The position numbers were made by a program, and so were the translations under genes. Below are positions 51,433-64,000 of a DNA stretch of 64,000 nt, piece by piece. The DNA is taken from assembly GCA_021904315.1 (NCBI GenBank), contig CM038925.1:2234501-2298500 (forward strand). Reading direction: 5' to 3'. Source of the DNA: Sphagnum magellanicum (lineage: Eukaryota; Streptophyta; Sphagnopsida; Sphagnales; Sphagnaceae). The stretch's first letter is position 1, and the number at the start of each line of letters is the position of its first letter. The notes beneath the pieces are model-generated. The model was not told the DNA's origin and searched no databases. It saw only the letters and a program-made list of their open reading frames with translations.

Positions 51433-54400
51433 TGGAAGAAGGAGGCAACGCATTATTGGGAGACATTGTGGAGAGAGTGAGGTCGTGGATCCCGCGCATC
51501 AGCAGCAGCAGCAGCAATAGCTACAGCAATAGGGAGGATGAAGGCTCTCCAAAAACAATGTCACGCGATTTCTGGATGCCGGATCGCAGCTGCCGGATGT
51601 GCTATGACTGCGATTCTCAGTTCACCATCTTCAACCGCCGTCATCACTGCCGCATGTGTGGTCGTGTCTTCTGTGGCAAGTGCACTCTCAACACCATCTC
51701 CGCTTCTCTAGATGGCCGTGGTGGTGGTGGTGGTGGTGCTCATGGTGCTCATGGTACTGCCACTACACATGAGGATGGCAACGAGAAAGTACGAGTCTGC
51801 AACTACTGCTTCAAGCGTTATTGTGAAGAAAATGGCGGGAGTGATGCCCACAACAACCTTGCTTTGCAGTCTTCCATGGCGCCACCACCGCCGGCGTCCT
51901 CCTCACCCTTGATGCCATCTCCCTCAGGTGGCCACAGCAGCCACCGCAGTAACGGATTACAACAAGGAGGAGGAGCAGGAGCAGCATCATCTCCTGTGCG
52001 TCCTGCCCTGAACTCTCAACGGGCTTTCTCTAATGGTTCTTTGATCAGAGGTTCGTTGTTTGCTGACGATGTGCTGCCAGGAGGAGCAGCAGGGATGATG
52101 GAGGAGCAGCTCTGTACAGATGAGGTGAAGAAGAAACAAGACAGTGAAGGAGGAGGAGGAGGAGGCATCTCTTTGTTCCATGGAGAGCAGCCTCCCAGTC
52201 CTTATGAACTTTCCAGGACAACGAAGGAGGAGAGGAGCCCTTGCTTGCTGTAATATTCTCGTACCCTTCTTTTCTGCTCTGGCTGATTAGGGTTTCCAGT
52301 TTCTACTGCATCTGGGGGGGGGGGATGTCATCATATTCTTTTTCTTTTTCTGCAGTTTGTTTCTGCAGACTCTGTTGTGCACTTGGCCTCTTCTGATCAA
52401 GAAGTTTGGATTGCTTTCTTGTCTGGCACATTCATTAAAACTTCTCAATCTGGAATTGTGGATCTTCAGTTCATTCACAGCAGAGGGCTATTGGCACAAT
52501 TTGTTGAAGATCTTTGACATCCTTTTTTGGGTCCTGCTCCAATTCAAATGTTTTGGGTTTGGAACAACTGTCTTCAAGCTGCAAGAGGGAAAAAAACAGC
52601 CTTTTCAGTCCAGGCAGTTGTAAAAAGGAACTTTTGACATGCTTAAAAGTCTGGATCATGAAGGATTTGATGTCAAAATGAGGGGCCCCATCTACCCCCC
52701 AATGGACATTCAGGGAGAAGAGGGAGTTGCTCCATGTCAATTGTAGTCTTCTAAACAAGGGTGGTCTGTTTGTGAAATTTTTGGACGTTGCAGAAGTGAC
52801 GATGAGGAAGACTATGACCAAAATGGTGAACAAAGCCATCAAGATTTAGATTACGAATATGGCAGTGGAATTGAGCTTGATCTTGGTGATTTCCGGCACC
52901 CAAAGCACAACATAAGCAATGACAGCTCTCTGAGTTTGGTTTGTCAAACTACTCAATCAGATGAGACTTTCAACAGGTATCCAGTTGGCTTCCTTTCAAA
53001 GTGACCTTTGTTGTTCCTATCTTGTCTGTGCTATGTGTGCAGTTCATGTATCTTCATCTATTTGAAGGTATTCACAGCTACTGTCACGCATATCCCAATG
53101 GTTTAAATCAATTATGAATGATACAGCAATAGCCTAATCATAATGCTTGGAGCTTCCAAGTCATTGTGGATCCAAACCCATTGATATGCTGGAAGTGCTG
53201 CAAAATTGTGTGATTGGAACTTCAATCGGAGTCACCAGGTAAAGCTGTAGTATGTAGGTTTGTATTTTGTAGATCCACTCATGCACCAGTCTAGACTGTT
53301 AGAATGTCTCAACCTCTGCAGGCATGAGGTGGCCTGAAGTGTTGCTGGTTAGTTTCTTATGTTGTTGAGTTTAACCCACTTACAACAACTGTGTTTAGTT
53401 CTGTATCTGATTGAGTTGTGAATCTTGCATTTTTGCAGAGAAGAACTGCTGAACAATAGGCTAGCAGAGTACCACAGCAGCAGGGGCATTGGATCTGAGT
53501 CGCTGTTATTACAAGAAAGTGTTACACAAATGTGTGATGACATCGAGAGCATGGATGAGGAACCACCCATGTATGAGGAAGCTCTGCCTTCCCAAGAAGC
53601 TCCTGAGCAACCAGCAGTGGACTGTGAGAACAGTGGCCTCATTTGGGTTCCACCACCTCCTGAGGATGATGAAGATGAAGTGGGAACAAGCATGGTAATT
53701 TGCTCAGTCTGCCTACCTTGATTTGAGGTGTAGCTCTAGAAGGTTTGCCCTTGATGATTGGGCTTTATGTGTTCTCTTCTTCTGTTGGGGCTTAGGCTTT
53801 ATACTGGCTACAGTTCTAGCTCTAGCTGTCCCTAGAATATTTGCTGTTGATAGTTTTGCTTTGTGTGTTTAGTCTCATGTTGGGTCTAAGCTTTCAACTG
53901 CTGCAAGGTTATCCTAGCACTCAACTGTGAAAGCTCTTTACCTCAGAGCTAGATTGCTCATACATCTGCTGAGCAGGTAGATGATGATGAGGACGAGGAT
54001 GGAGCAGGCTGGTTGCCTCGGTCACCTGGAAGTGTGAGCAGTAGTGAGTACCGAAGCAAGGCGGCCATGCGTGCCATTGTTGATGGCCACTTCCGAGCTC
54101 TTGTGGCTCAACTGCTCAAGGGAGAGGATGTCCAGGTTAGTATTCTGTGATTTACATGTGTCTATGCCATTTATGTTGCAAAAGCATGAGACTGGGGGTG
54201 GTATAGCATCACATGCTTGTGTAGTCCCCAGGTATTACTTTTGGTATTGTGCATCTTCCAATTGGTGGGTTTCCGAAGGCACTCCCTACTACTGCTGATT
54301 CAATCTTCCATTCCTCTGACATTAGTTCTCCTTTTGCATAGTCCCACTAACCTTATTGAGCAATCACTTATGAACTATTGCAATGCTGCATAGCCTTTTA

Positions 54401-57400
54401 ACATTCTATGAACGTGCATGTTATCTTTTAAACTCTAGCCCAAGTTGACTCTAAGAGGTGGGATATGTGAATTTTATTGTCAGATTCATCCCTTCTTACA
54501 CCTAAAATGGAGATGTTTTTGTCTATAAGCAGTGAAGAGAAAGAATGGGTAACCTTTAGATGTAGAATGGAATCTGTCAATTGGGGAGGAATCAACATTG
54601 ATCATAGAGGTGGTTAAGGCCAGTTCATGATGCCAAGCAACTGTGGACATGTTATGTCCTGATTCTTTGTGCAGCTAGAGTGACAAAGAAACTGTAGGTG
54701 CAAAAGTGTTTTCTGTCTGTTCGTGGTTTTTCTGAGACTTGTGATATGCTCTTCCTACTGACTGGTCATAGCATGGGAGTTCTGTTACATGTGGTGGTGC
54801 ATCTATGAGATGTTTTGGTTGGGATGATATTGAGCATTTGTTGCATGGTAACTGCAACAGAACATTGGTGAAGAAGGTGATCCTGGGAGCTGGCTGGAGA
54901 TTGTGAGTGCTCTTGCATTGCAAGCTGCAAACCTTGTGAAGCCAGACACGAGCAAAGATGGTGGTATGGATCCAGGGGGATATGTGAAGGTTAAGTGCGT
55001 AGCCTCTGGCAAGTGTCAAGAAAGGTTAGTTTGACATTGGGTCTGGAGTTGGATTTGGCAGAGAAAGGAGGAAAAGATACTTCTAGTTTGTAGTTTGAGG
55101 ATGAATGTGTGATGGAGGTGGGCAAGGAACTTGTAAAATGAGAGACCCTGTTTTGTGATTATGGTGTTGGCAGTGTAGTGGTAAGGGGAGTTGTATGTCG
55201 CAAAAATGTGCAACATAGGCGTATGACCTCTCGATTTAAGAATCCTCGGCTTTTGCTGCTGGGTGGAGCACTGGAGTATCAGCGGGTTACAAATCAGCTG
55301 TCCTCTCTTGAGACTTTGCTACAGCAGGTTCATATCTTTTTAACTTTGTTCTGACCATTCTGCACAATTTCAATTTGAGTCTTTTTTTGAACTATTGAAA
55401 GTTCCAGTAGGGCATTATTTTTTACACTTCAGTGGCTTGGGAGCCAGGAGAAAGACCATCTCAGCATGGCTGTTGCAAGAATTGAAGCTCACCATCCTAA
55501 TATACTTCTGGTGGAGAAAACTGTCTCACGATTTGCTCAAGATCGGTTGTTGGCCAGGGAGATATCTGTTGTTCTGAATGTCAAAAGGCCTCTTCTTGAG
55601 CGTATAGCTCAGTGTACTGGTGCCCAGGTTAGCAGCTATTTTCTGCAAAACTGTCCATTGAGATATTTCTGGAGACATTCTTTAACATTTGCTGAGCACT
55701 ATAGATATGGACTTATTTATGTTAAGGAAATTGCCTCAGGCCGAAAAATGTTTTTTGTTTCTGAGTTTGACAATGACAATGCTTGCAGGTGGTTCCTTCT
55801 CCAGACAATCTGTCTGCACTTAAGACAGGGCAATGTGAACTTTTTCACATTGAGAAATTTGTGGAGGAGCATGATTGTGCAATTGGTCAGGGAGGCAGGC
55901 AGAGTCCATATCTCATGTTCTTTGAAGGCTGCCCCAGGCCCCTTGGATGCACGGTTTGTGAAAATCCATTTTCAGGTCCTTCATTTAAGACCTAGCTATG
56001 ATGTGAGGCCAAGCTTTAGAGTTGCATGACAAAGTACTAGAGGGTTCATGATTTTTTTTGTATACAAAAATGTTGTTTAGTGGTATGTATTACACATTTG
56101 CAGGTTCTGCTACGTGGGGCAAGCACAGAGGAGTTGAAAAAGGTGAAAAAGGTTGTTCAGTTTGCAGTCTTTGCTGCCTACCATTTGGCACTAGAGACTT
56201 CTTTCTTGGCTGATGAAGGTGCAACCCTTCCAGAGCTTCCACTCGACTCACCCATCAGTGTCGTCATTCCTGCCAGGCCCCGCTTGGACAGGTCTATCTC
56301 CTCCATACCTGGATTCACAATTCCCAGTGCTTCTGGTCAATCACATGTAAGGGTGATACTTTCAGTCTTTGCTCTCTGTTGTCCCATCTCCTGTGCATAC
56401 AATACTGTTTGGATCATTTTAGGGAAATTTGATGATTTCGGATGCTGGTTGCTGAGCTTTGTTGGAGTCCAAGTATTGCAATAGTGGAGTTTGAATATAT
56501 CATAATAACAGAGTTGGTTGATGGAGGTAAGATAACCACTCTCAAGTACCCAATTCCACTTTTCAAGTGCTTGTTTAAGGTTTTTCTTGGTGCTCTTAAT
56601 CCCTTGGCTATTACCCACGGCCAAAGCATATTCCCATATTTTGACCTAGGTTCTTTTGTGCTGGATGTTGTTTTCATCTTGCAGGGAAGCTCACAGGTGA
56701 GCGATGATTCCTTGCAGGTAGGCAGTATTTTCTTCCAAGAACTTCTCTCTTCAAGCTTTGTAGAGTTGGTATACAGGATGAGGGGTGTCAATGTCGTCAA
56801 TGAAAACATTCTTAACTGTAGCATTGATCACAGCAGCTCCATATGTAGGTAACCAGTGCAGTTTTATACTGAAAGGTGCATATTCTAATCCAACGTCATT
56901 TGTTGGGAACTTTGACACTCAGATTGTGAAGCCAAGACTGTCATCTGGATTGTCACTCTCAAAGATTGATCAGGAATGTGCAGCGCTCAGGACTACCGCA
57001 ATACATGGGCACGTTAAAGGTCTTGGGGAGAGGTCAAGTGAAGTAGAGCTTGGAGTTGCAGATATGGAGTCTCAGGTGCTTCATGGGAAGACTATTGAAG
57101 GCTTGGAGCCACAGCCTGAACAGAAAGATGATTTTCCACCATCACCTTCAGATCACCAGAGTATCTTGGTCTCACTGTCAAGCCAATGCTTGAGTTGTGA
57201 GCGGCCCCGTCTCAAACGCATAAAGTACTATGGCCCATCAGATAAGCCCCTTGGGAAGTTTTTGAAGGACTCTCTCTTCAATGCAGTGAGTTACTTCTCA
57301 CCTACACATCTTGTGAATCTGCTGGTTCCAAAAAGCAATGGGAACTTTTTGCCAAAGTGTGATGTTGGAACAATGTAAAATGGTTGATGTCACAAAGAGA

Positions 57401-60400
57401 GTCTTGTTGGCCAAAAGTTTGTAGCTCATTTAGTGTTGATGGAACAAGGAAAAAAGGAAATGACCATAATAAAAACACTTAAAGATGAATGGATGGTTGG
57501 ACACTGGAGATCAAATTTGGGATATTCAGTAGAATATCTCCTGTGGTCCTGTGGACCTAGGACATATCTATGTCTGTTATAATAGTTGAACTGGATTTAT
57601 GACATTAGATACCCCTGCGTGTGCCCACTTGGAAACGTTGTTGCAAATGATGCATTCAAGTCCTGCTGAAGCCCACACTAGTTTATGCAGGTTTGGCTAC
57701 AGGTGATTTATTAGCCTGGGGACTCGTCTGTATCAAAGACATAAAATGAAACTTAGTTAGCCAAGAACCAGAAATTCATCCAGAATCTCTCTAAAACAGC
57801 AGGTACTGAAGTAGAGTATCTGTTGGGTGCTTGTGAGGCCATTCATAGTGTTGGCAGCCATTCAACGTGGATTGAGGATCATTGACTGATGTTGCAGTTA
57901 AATTGATTGTAAAAACTGCAAGATTGGTTTCGCTTTTGGTTTTATTTTCTGTTCTGGGTTTATATGCTGGTTGATTTTTTTGCTGTGTTTGGAGGATGCC
58001 TTTGTTGAACATCAAATGGCCTTTCTTTCATTTCTTAAAACCCCATGAAGCCTAGGTTTATTAATGCAGCCAGCTCTACTTTTAGAAGTTTCTAGAAAAC
58101 TTCTTCTATAAAGCTATCCTACCAGTGGTGAATGACTTGTGGGTGGTCAAGTTACAAGAAGCTGATGTCCCAGCTGAGAATAGTTTGGTTCCTAAAGATT
58201 CCTCAGGAGGAGTTGAAGTCTTCAAGTAGTCTTGTTCTTGTAGTACCTGTTCTTGTAGTCTTGTTATTTTTCTACTGTTTATGCAAGGTTCAACTTATTG
58301 GATTTGGAAGCCGGAATGAAATTCTACTGAATGAAGTTTTTGATAGGGTGCATTATGTCCCATTCTTCAACCAGAATATGCAGATATTAACATGATTCAT
58401 ATACCACACATAGATTCCACTATTTCAGGTTCTGTGGAATTTGGAGTAGGTAATTGTGGTTCTTAAGGCTTTGTAGCTCCGAAGAGTTCTTTGTAGCTCA
58501 AATGGTGAGTTTGATTGATCTGCTGAAGATGAAGGGTTACTCGTCAAAGTTCCTTTTAATCTTAACCAGAAGTTTGTGGTGTCTGCCTTTTAACTTTCAA
58601 AATGAAGATTTCAAAGGCTCCTTAGCGTGGAGCTTTTCTAAGCCCACTTTCCTTATGTTCTTGCTCTCAAGGTTTCCTTTCTTCTCTCTGTTTTCTTCCT
58701 CTTTTCCAATTTTTGTTTTTCCATTTCTTGCCTTTAAGGTGTGCTTAAAGGACATGTTCAGGGTGCAGGAGGCTGCAACCACTACCCTCTATATAGGCCT
58801 CTATGTCTTTTAGGCATAGATGCTTGGATATACAGGGAAATACTAAAATGAAATAAAAGCTCTTTCCTTCAGAAGCTTGTTGCAGCTTGAATGAGGATAC
58901 TATTGACTTTTTTGATTAGCAATGTCTCTTGAGTGCTAGCCAACATCACCTCTGAGTCTTCCCATTGCTTCTGGAAAGGCAACAGAAACTCGGGACGCAG
59001 ATTGTGTATAATGGTTTGCCCAAGTTTTTGGGCAGATTATTATATGCTTATCTACACCCACTGTTGTGAGCTGATGAACTCTGTGGGTAGTCATGGCAGC
59101 TCGTCACTGCCGTTCGTGATGAAGGTGATGGTCTGTCACTTTGTGAGCAACTCTCATGAGGTTATGACTGCACTCATTGTCGTGTTACCTTTAATTGTTG
59201 TTGTGGAGATTTCTCTGCAACTTCATCAAGCTTCCATTTCATGCCCATGTTCCTTTCTCTCTCCGGTTTTTTTTCCTTTCTTTTCTTTGGGTTCTTTTGG
59301 TCCTCTCTTTCTCTATAAGTTTCCTTGATCTAGCCAGTGTTATGGCTGAGTCTTCAGCTTATTTCTGGTCTTATGACAGAAACTTAATACATTGGTTAGT
59401 GTTTGACATTACTGGACACCCATTTCTGGGAACTGATGCAATAAGTGCCAATGTCATGGTAGGTGGTCACTACCATATATGTTGCTGTCAAAGGTCCCGG
59501 AACATGTGGACAACTCTCACTGTCCTGCAAATTGCTCCTCAATTGTCTTTTGTGGTATTGTTTTATCTTTTTTTTAGGATTGTGGTTCCTCTTTTTCATG
59601 GTTGCTGATGGCTGCAGATTTTTTTGGCCAGATCTGAAGTATCCATTACCTTAGAGAGTTATCCTCTTAAATCTTTTCAGGTGGATTAAAATTGTAATTG
59701 TTGTAATGGACATCTTGCACCATTCACTTCTTGTTGGAGTTTGATAGTGGTTGTTGTTGGGTTTCTATCTCATCTCTATAAATAGGGTGGGCAGATCATC
59801 TAAAAGGCTATTTCTTTTCACTTTGAAGATAGTTCTCTTCTTGCTTGGTATGACAATTTTTGGACACTGTAGTGTATGGGACTGTAGGTGCACTAAGGGG
59901 AATGTTCTTCCTGTTGCTTCTGGAAATGAGCCAAAAGCTCAGGACAAAATCAGATTTTTGTAGAATTGTTTGCCCGAAATTTTGAGTGGATTATTATATA
60001 AACCACAGGTGGTCCCTGAACAGGTGTGAGACTGGCATTTTTGTTCATAACGGTGTGTGTTTTTTGTTTTTTGTTTGTTTTTTGTCTCCCCTTGTTTGGT
60101 TCTTTCTGTGGCTTCCTGAGGAAGTGTTAACCTTGCTGTTTCTTCTTCATCATGAGAATGGAGATTTCTCTATTCTTATGAAAGATATATTATATAAACC
60201 ACAGCCAGTGTCAGGAGCTGATGCAGTCAGTTGGGTGTAATGGCAGCTGGTCACTGCCATTCATGATTAAGGTCTGACACTTTGTGAGTGATATTCATGA
60301 GGTGATGGCTGCACTCGTTCTTGTGATGTGTGTTTGGGTGTGGCTGGAACTGACACAATGGTCACCTTAAAAGTGTTGCTGTAGAGTGTCCTCGGCAGTC

Positions 60401-63400
60401 TCTTACATATGTAGCCACTCTAGGGTATACAGAGTTAGACAAGAGCAAGGCAAGCAGAGATGGTGGCAAAGACAGAAATGGATGATGTGTCTGAGCCAGA
60501 AAGGAAGGGACCACAGAATTTGAAAATGCAAAGAAGAAATAGCAAGTTTGTGATCAGAGAAATAAAGGTTAGTCATTTCTCATCTTTTGGTTTTGGTACT
60601 TTCCAGAGCAATGGTTGCGGGTTATGTGGTGAGCCACTGGACCCACATGTCCAATGCTACACCCATCGACAGGGCAGCCTCACTATCTCTGTTCATCGCC
60701 TGAAAGACATTGTGCTGGGGGGAGAAAAGGATGGAAAGATATGGATGTGGCATCGTTGTCTACGGTGTGCACATGTGAATGGGGTCCCTCCATCAACAAG
60801 AAGGGTTGTGATGTCAGATGCTGCATGGGGCCTTTCATTTGGCAAGTTTCTGGAGCTTAGCTTCTCAAATCATGCAGCAGCAAGTAGAGTTGCAGCTTGT
60901 GGGCACTCTTTACATAGGGACTGTCTTCGGTTTTATGGGTAACCTCTTTCTACATGGCCTATGCAACGTTTCACTTTTAATTTCTCTGCTATATGGACCA
61001 GAGAAGCATTACTGCTTATCTTTGCTGTGCAGCATATAGTTCTCAGTTAAATCTTAGTTGTCTTGGGTTTGTAGCATTTCTGTTCTTGGATTCACTATTC
61101 TGAATATCTTGTTGAATATCTTGTTGTAATGACCAATGGCCTCAATTTTCACTGAGGGAAATGTTGCATCTGAGTTTGTGCTCTTGGGGAAAATGGCACT
61201 ATTTGTTCTGATATGACAACACATATTCTGTATTTGGTGATGGGTGGTGCAGGTTTGGCAATGTAGTAGCATGCTTCCGTTATGCCCCAATCAAGCTTTA
61301 CTCTGTGTATGTTCCTCCACCACAATTGGAATTCAACAATCCTGATCAACAGGAGTGGCTACGGGAGGAAGCCAGTGAGGTAGATTTTCCTGTAGTTTTG
61401 GGCTTCATCAATTTTTCTTTCCATCTCTTTTCATTTTTGCATGCACACTCTCTTGTCAGACAGAAGACTTCATGTGGTTTCTTTAGTGTACATGTGCATC
61501 TGTTGGACCTGGGTGCTGCTTATTTTGCTTATTCTCAACCTAAAGATCTCTAACTCCATTGTTACTTGTTTTTGTTACATTTGTGAGATTTCTTGAGAGA
61601 AATCTTTTGGTTTCATGCTTACCACCATTAGTGTTGAATGCATTCTCACCTTGAAGATCATAAGATGAATGCCTTGTTGCTCTAAAGCTTCTCATTGACT
61701 ACATATGTAACACTGAAAAACAGGTAGCAGACAAAGGGAATCTAGTATTTGCAGAAGTGTTTAATACTCTGCGTGACATCGGGGAGAAAATTTCAAACTC
61801 AAGATCTTTCTATGCAAGTGGAAAGGTTCCTGAAGCAAGGCGACGAATTGTGGAGTTTGAGACGCTTCTGCAAAAGGAAAAAGCTGAATTTGAGGTAATG
61901 TTACACAGTTTGTCTTGAATTGATGAGGATGTTCGTGATTATTTCAGATGATGAGTCAATTGTAACATGGGTTTCTGGTTTTGTTGTGTGAAACCATGTA
62001 TCTCAGTCTCCACAAAGGAACTTTGGGGCTCATATGCTCCATATATCCTTGAGGAATGCCAGGCACATGAGGTGCTGTGTCAAATGATGATCAATCAAAA
62101 TCTTTCTGTGGGAATAGGAATGTATTTGCAAAACTGTTTTTTCTGTGTAAACCCAAGATCATCTCATGCAGGTAACGTCCTGGTATGTATCTTTGTGAAC
62201 TTCAGAATGATGTAGAGCTTTTTAGACCTTCACCTTGACATGTTGTTTGTGTCAGGGCTACAGTTGTGTTTACACAGTACTAATCTTGGGTCTGGCATGC
62301 TGTAATGGCTGACCAACAGGCCCAATTACAGAGAGCAGGACATTCCAATCCTCAGCCAGGTGAGCCAGTTGTTGATATCTTGGAACTGAACAACCTTCAG
62401 CGCCTCCTAGGTAACATCTCAAGTAATTGGGACAAGCGATTTCAAAGCCTGGTTCCTGCTTGTCAGCTCCAGAGATTGCCATCTGGGTCTGATGCAGGCT
62501 TTGTGGATGATCCAACCATAATTTCCCCAAGGGTTACTACTGTGATTACTAATGGCAAGGTGACACATGTTGTTGAAGGCCTAACTTCATCAAAGAATGA
62601 GGCAGCAATTGATGGGGATAGTGTACAGGAGAGGCAGTTAAGGGCCCAGAGCCATGATGGAGAATCTGATGGCTGTGGCCTCCTAGGATCAGATGGATTA
62701 GATCAATCCTCTGCTGAAGGGTATGCGGACAGCAGGAGGAAAGTATGTTGTGATGTAGTCTCTGTGGAAGGAGGTGGGGCTGGCAGCATCAGGGAAGAGT
62801 TGAGAGAAGTTGGGCCAGGTTCTGACAAAGTTTTAGTGCAAAGCAAGGCATTGAATTCCACAACTACAGAACCTGCTCTTGTCTCTGGCATCAACACAAA
62901 TCATATGCTTCCCAAGGAGGTCAGTAATGGGCAAGAAAGATTGTTGGTTGAAACTCTACCTTTGGAGAAGCAAGTCTCAAATCCCCTGCCATTGACTGGT
63001 CTCATTGAATACGACAGTGTTGGGAAGCTCAAAGAACCTTTTTCGCAAAGTGAGACTCAAGGTGCCAAAACTACCTGCTGCCTTCTAGATTGCACTTTCC
63101 TTCTTGCCATGCGACCTTTACATTGTGAACTAACCACATGTTTGAACACTAAAAGTTTTCTGTGCAATGGTTTCAGGGTTGAGTTTACTGTTGGAAGGAG
63201 AATGTGGTGCAAGACAAAGTCTATCAGAGGAACATTTCCCTATCTTGGCAAACCTCTCAAACTGCCTTGATGCAGCTTGGACAGGTGAAGGGATCCCCGT
63301 AGGTCCATGTAGTGTTCATGCAACTCCAACTGTAGAAGGAACTGACAGCCGGGGTGCAACAGTCCCTTGTGGAGTGACTGATGGGGAGCTAGTTTGTAGT

Positions 63401-63811
63401 CAATCTGACCAACTTGACTTGAGAATGATCACTAAGCTGAAACCTGTAAACTGCAAGGTGGGTGTGGGAGTTGGGGATCCAAGTGCACTGACCTCACCCT
63501 TGAAAGGAAATGATAGAGAGAAAGATGGCATTGAGGATACTAGGGCCTGGGTTGGTGGCTTTCCTTCAAGCTCACAGAAGGCAATGAGCCGATCAGGCTC
63601 CACAAAGAGCAGTGTAACAGGGTCCCCTCCAAGGGCAGACCTGAAGTGGCTCCCTTCCACACCCATACTGAGCTCCCAGACAGGACAAATGGGTGCACAA
63701 GCAGCAGCACGCTACCATCTGCCAAAAGGCATTAATGATACAGTTGTTGCAGTCTTTGATGATGAGCCCACAAGCATCATTGCTTATGCCCTCCTCTCTC
63801 ATGAATACCAG
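51432..63811 (+). CDS. FAB1/PIKfyve-type 1-phosphatidylinositol-3-phosphate 5-kinase, sixteen exons visible, 3' end beyond the window
   Basis: Makes PI(3,5)P2 on endosomes and vacuole. Exons: 51432-52249, 52794-52976, 53439-53694, 53977-54135, 54861-55024, 55174-55327, 55448-55627, 55789-55953, 56104-56346, 56685-56717, 56857-57285, 60607-60938, 61253-61379, 61724-61894, 62320-63061 and 63177-63811, all in phase, 1597 codons. The FYVE domain (residues 47-131) has FWMPD, RRHHCRMCG and VRVCNYC with eight Cys ligands. A chaperonin-like (Cpn60/TCP1) block spans about 473-745 (GGALEYQRV, FFEGCPRPLG, LLRGAS, HLALETSFLADEGA). The conserved Cys region spans about 890-1081 (CYTHRQGSLTISV, IWMWHRC, VMSDAAWGLSFGKFLELSFS). 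The last exon reaches VFDDEPTSIIAYAL, just before the PIP kinase core, which is missing. Having FYVE makes it FAB1A/B-like rather than FAB1C/D-like. Intron 11 is 3.3 kb and full of repeats. The ends of exons 1, 10 and 11 are the least certain. Confidence 0.93.
57286..60606 (+). repeat. FAB1 intron 11, 3.3 kb, with two copies of a dispersed repeat
   Basis: This intron is several times longer than the others. Copy A (about 58940-59240) and copy B (about 59900-60340) share CATTGCTTCTGGAAA or TGTTGCTTCTGGAAA, GTTTGCCC, GATTATTATAT, GAGCTGATG, ATGGCAGCT, TCACTGCC, ATGAAGG or ATTAAGG, CACTTTGTGAG and GCACTC. In copy B AATGGCAG and CTGCCATT (about 60239-60261) can pair as a hairpin. The family also occurs at 7.6-8.0 kb. 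The element type is unknown. Confidence 0.7.
59992..60204 (+). mobile_element. Retroposon tail inserted into repeat copy B, 17-bp target duplication
   Basis: The direct repeat TATTATATAAACCACAG occurs at 59992-60008 and 60188-60204, flanking a 179-bp insert (60009-60187) that ends CTTATGAAAGATA. Copy A of the surrounding repeat lacks the insert at the same position, so it serves as the empty site. The last 65 bp match the insert in helicase intron 1. The insert has T-rich stretches and no poly(A). It looks like a 5'-truncated LINE 3' end or a SINE. Confidence 0.8.
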
Positions 63812-64000
63812 GTGAGTGAATCCATGTTTCCTCAGTGTTTCCTCTTCTTTGGTTGCTTTGCCTGTAGTGGGCCTCAATTTTTTGTTGTCCCTTTACTACT
63901 TTGTGCCCTCATCAGTGATCTGACTGTGACCATGAGGGAACAAGTTTTCTGTTTTTTGGTTTATTGCTTTGTTGTCTTCACTCAGAGATTGAGGTAATTG

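Noticed and set aside
58940-60340. Repeat copies A and B as the two LTRs of a retrotransposon
   Set aside because: No TG...CA ends, primer-binding site or polypurine tract could be placed, and single diverged copies also occur in tandem at 7.6-8.0 kb, which does not fit an LTR pair.

Overview
The window is nuclear DNA from a land plant. It holds genes with GT-AG introns, a plant-type FYVE/chaperonin PI3P 5-kinase (FAB1), a plant DHH1-type DEAD-box helicase, a plant MGC-type glutaredoxin-domain protein and a plastid-targeted DUF6737-type protein. The low gene density, the very AT-rich intergenic DNA and the many decayed mobile elements do not place it further. A seed-free plant is possible but I cannot show it. 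Layout: (1) 1.7-6.5 kb, minus strand: a complete nine-exon DHH1/RCK-type DEAD-box helicase (429 aa after splicing). (2) 6.5-24.1 kb: intergenic DNA with a dispersed repeat in tandem (7.6-8.0 kb), T-rich tracts (10.9-11.6 kb), a decayed coiled-coil reading frame (13.8-14.4 kb), a CpG-richer stretch with exon-like fragments of an unidentified locus (14.7-20.5 kb), degenerate telomere-like repeats (21.4-21.95 kb) and a 1.25-kb pogo/Tc1-mariner-like element with TA target duplications (22.85-24.10 kb). (3) 24.4-27.2 kb, minus strand: a single-exon 921-aa glutaredoxin-domain protein with a long leader reaching about 28.4 kb. (4) 28.5-45.0 kb: a gene desert whose main content is the fossil of a large Helitron-like element of the Helentron type, with recognisable OTU protease, DUF6570-like, PIF1-helicase and endonuclease remnants in that order (37.1-41.1 kb), followed by a 24-bp minisatellite field. 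(5) 45.3-46.4 kb: RACK1, two exons, with a telo-box promoter. (6) 47.4-48.0 kb: repeats. (7) 48.2-50.0 kb: the three-exon DUF6737-type plastid membrane protein. (8) 51.4 kb to the window end: FAB1, sixteen exons visible, cut off before the kinase core. The genes do not form a pathway. Two are RNA/translation factors (helicase, RACK1), one is an endomembrane lipid kinase, one a probable membrane-anchored redox-fold protein and one a plastid protein. What links them is leader architecture (GA/CT or GGA microsatellites in 5' leaders, telo-boxes upstream of three) and shared repeats: the helicase intron and the FAB1 intron each carry a short retroposon tail with the same 3' end and a 17-bp target duplication. 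All exon coordinates come from reading splice sites and keeping phase by eye, with no transcript data.
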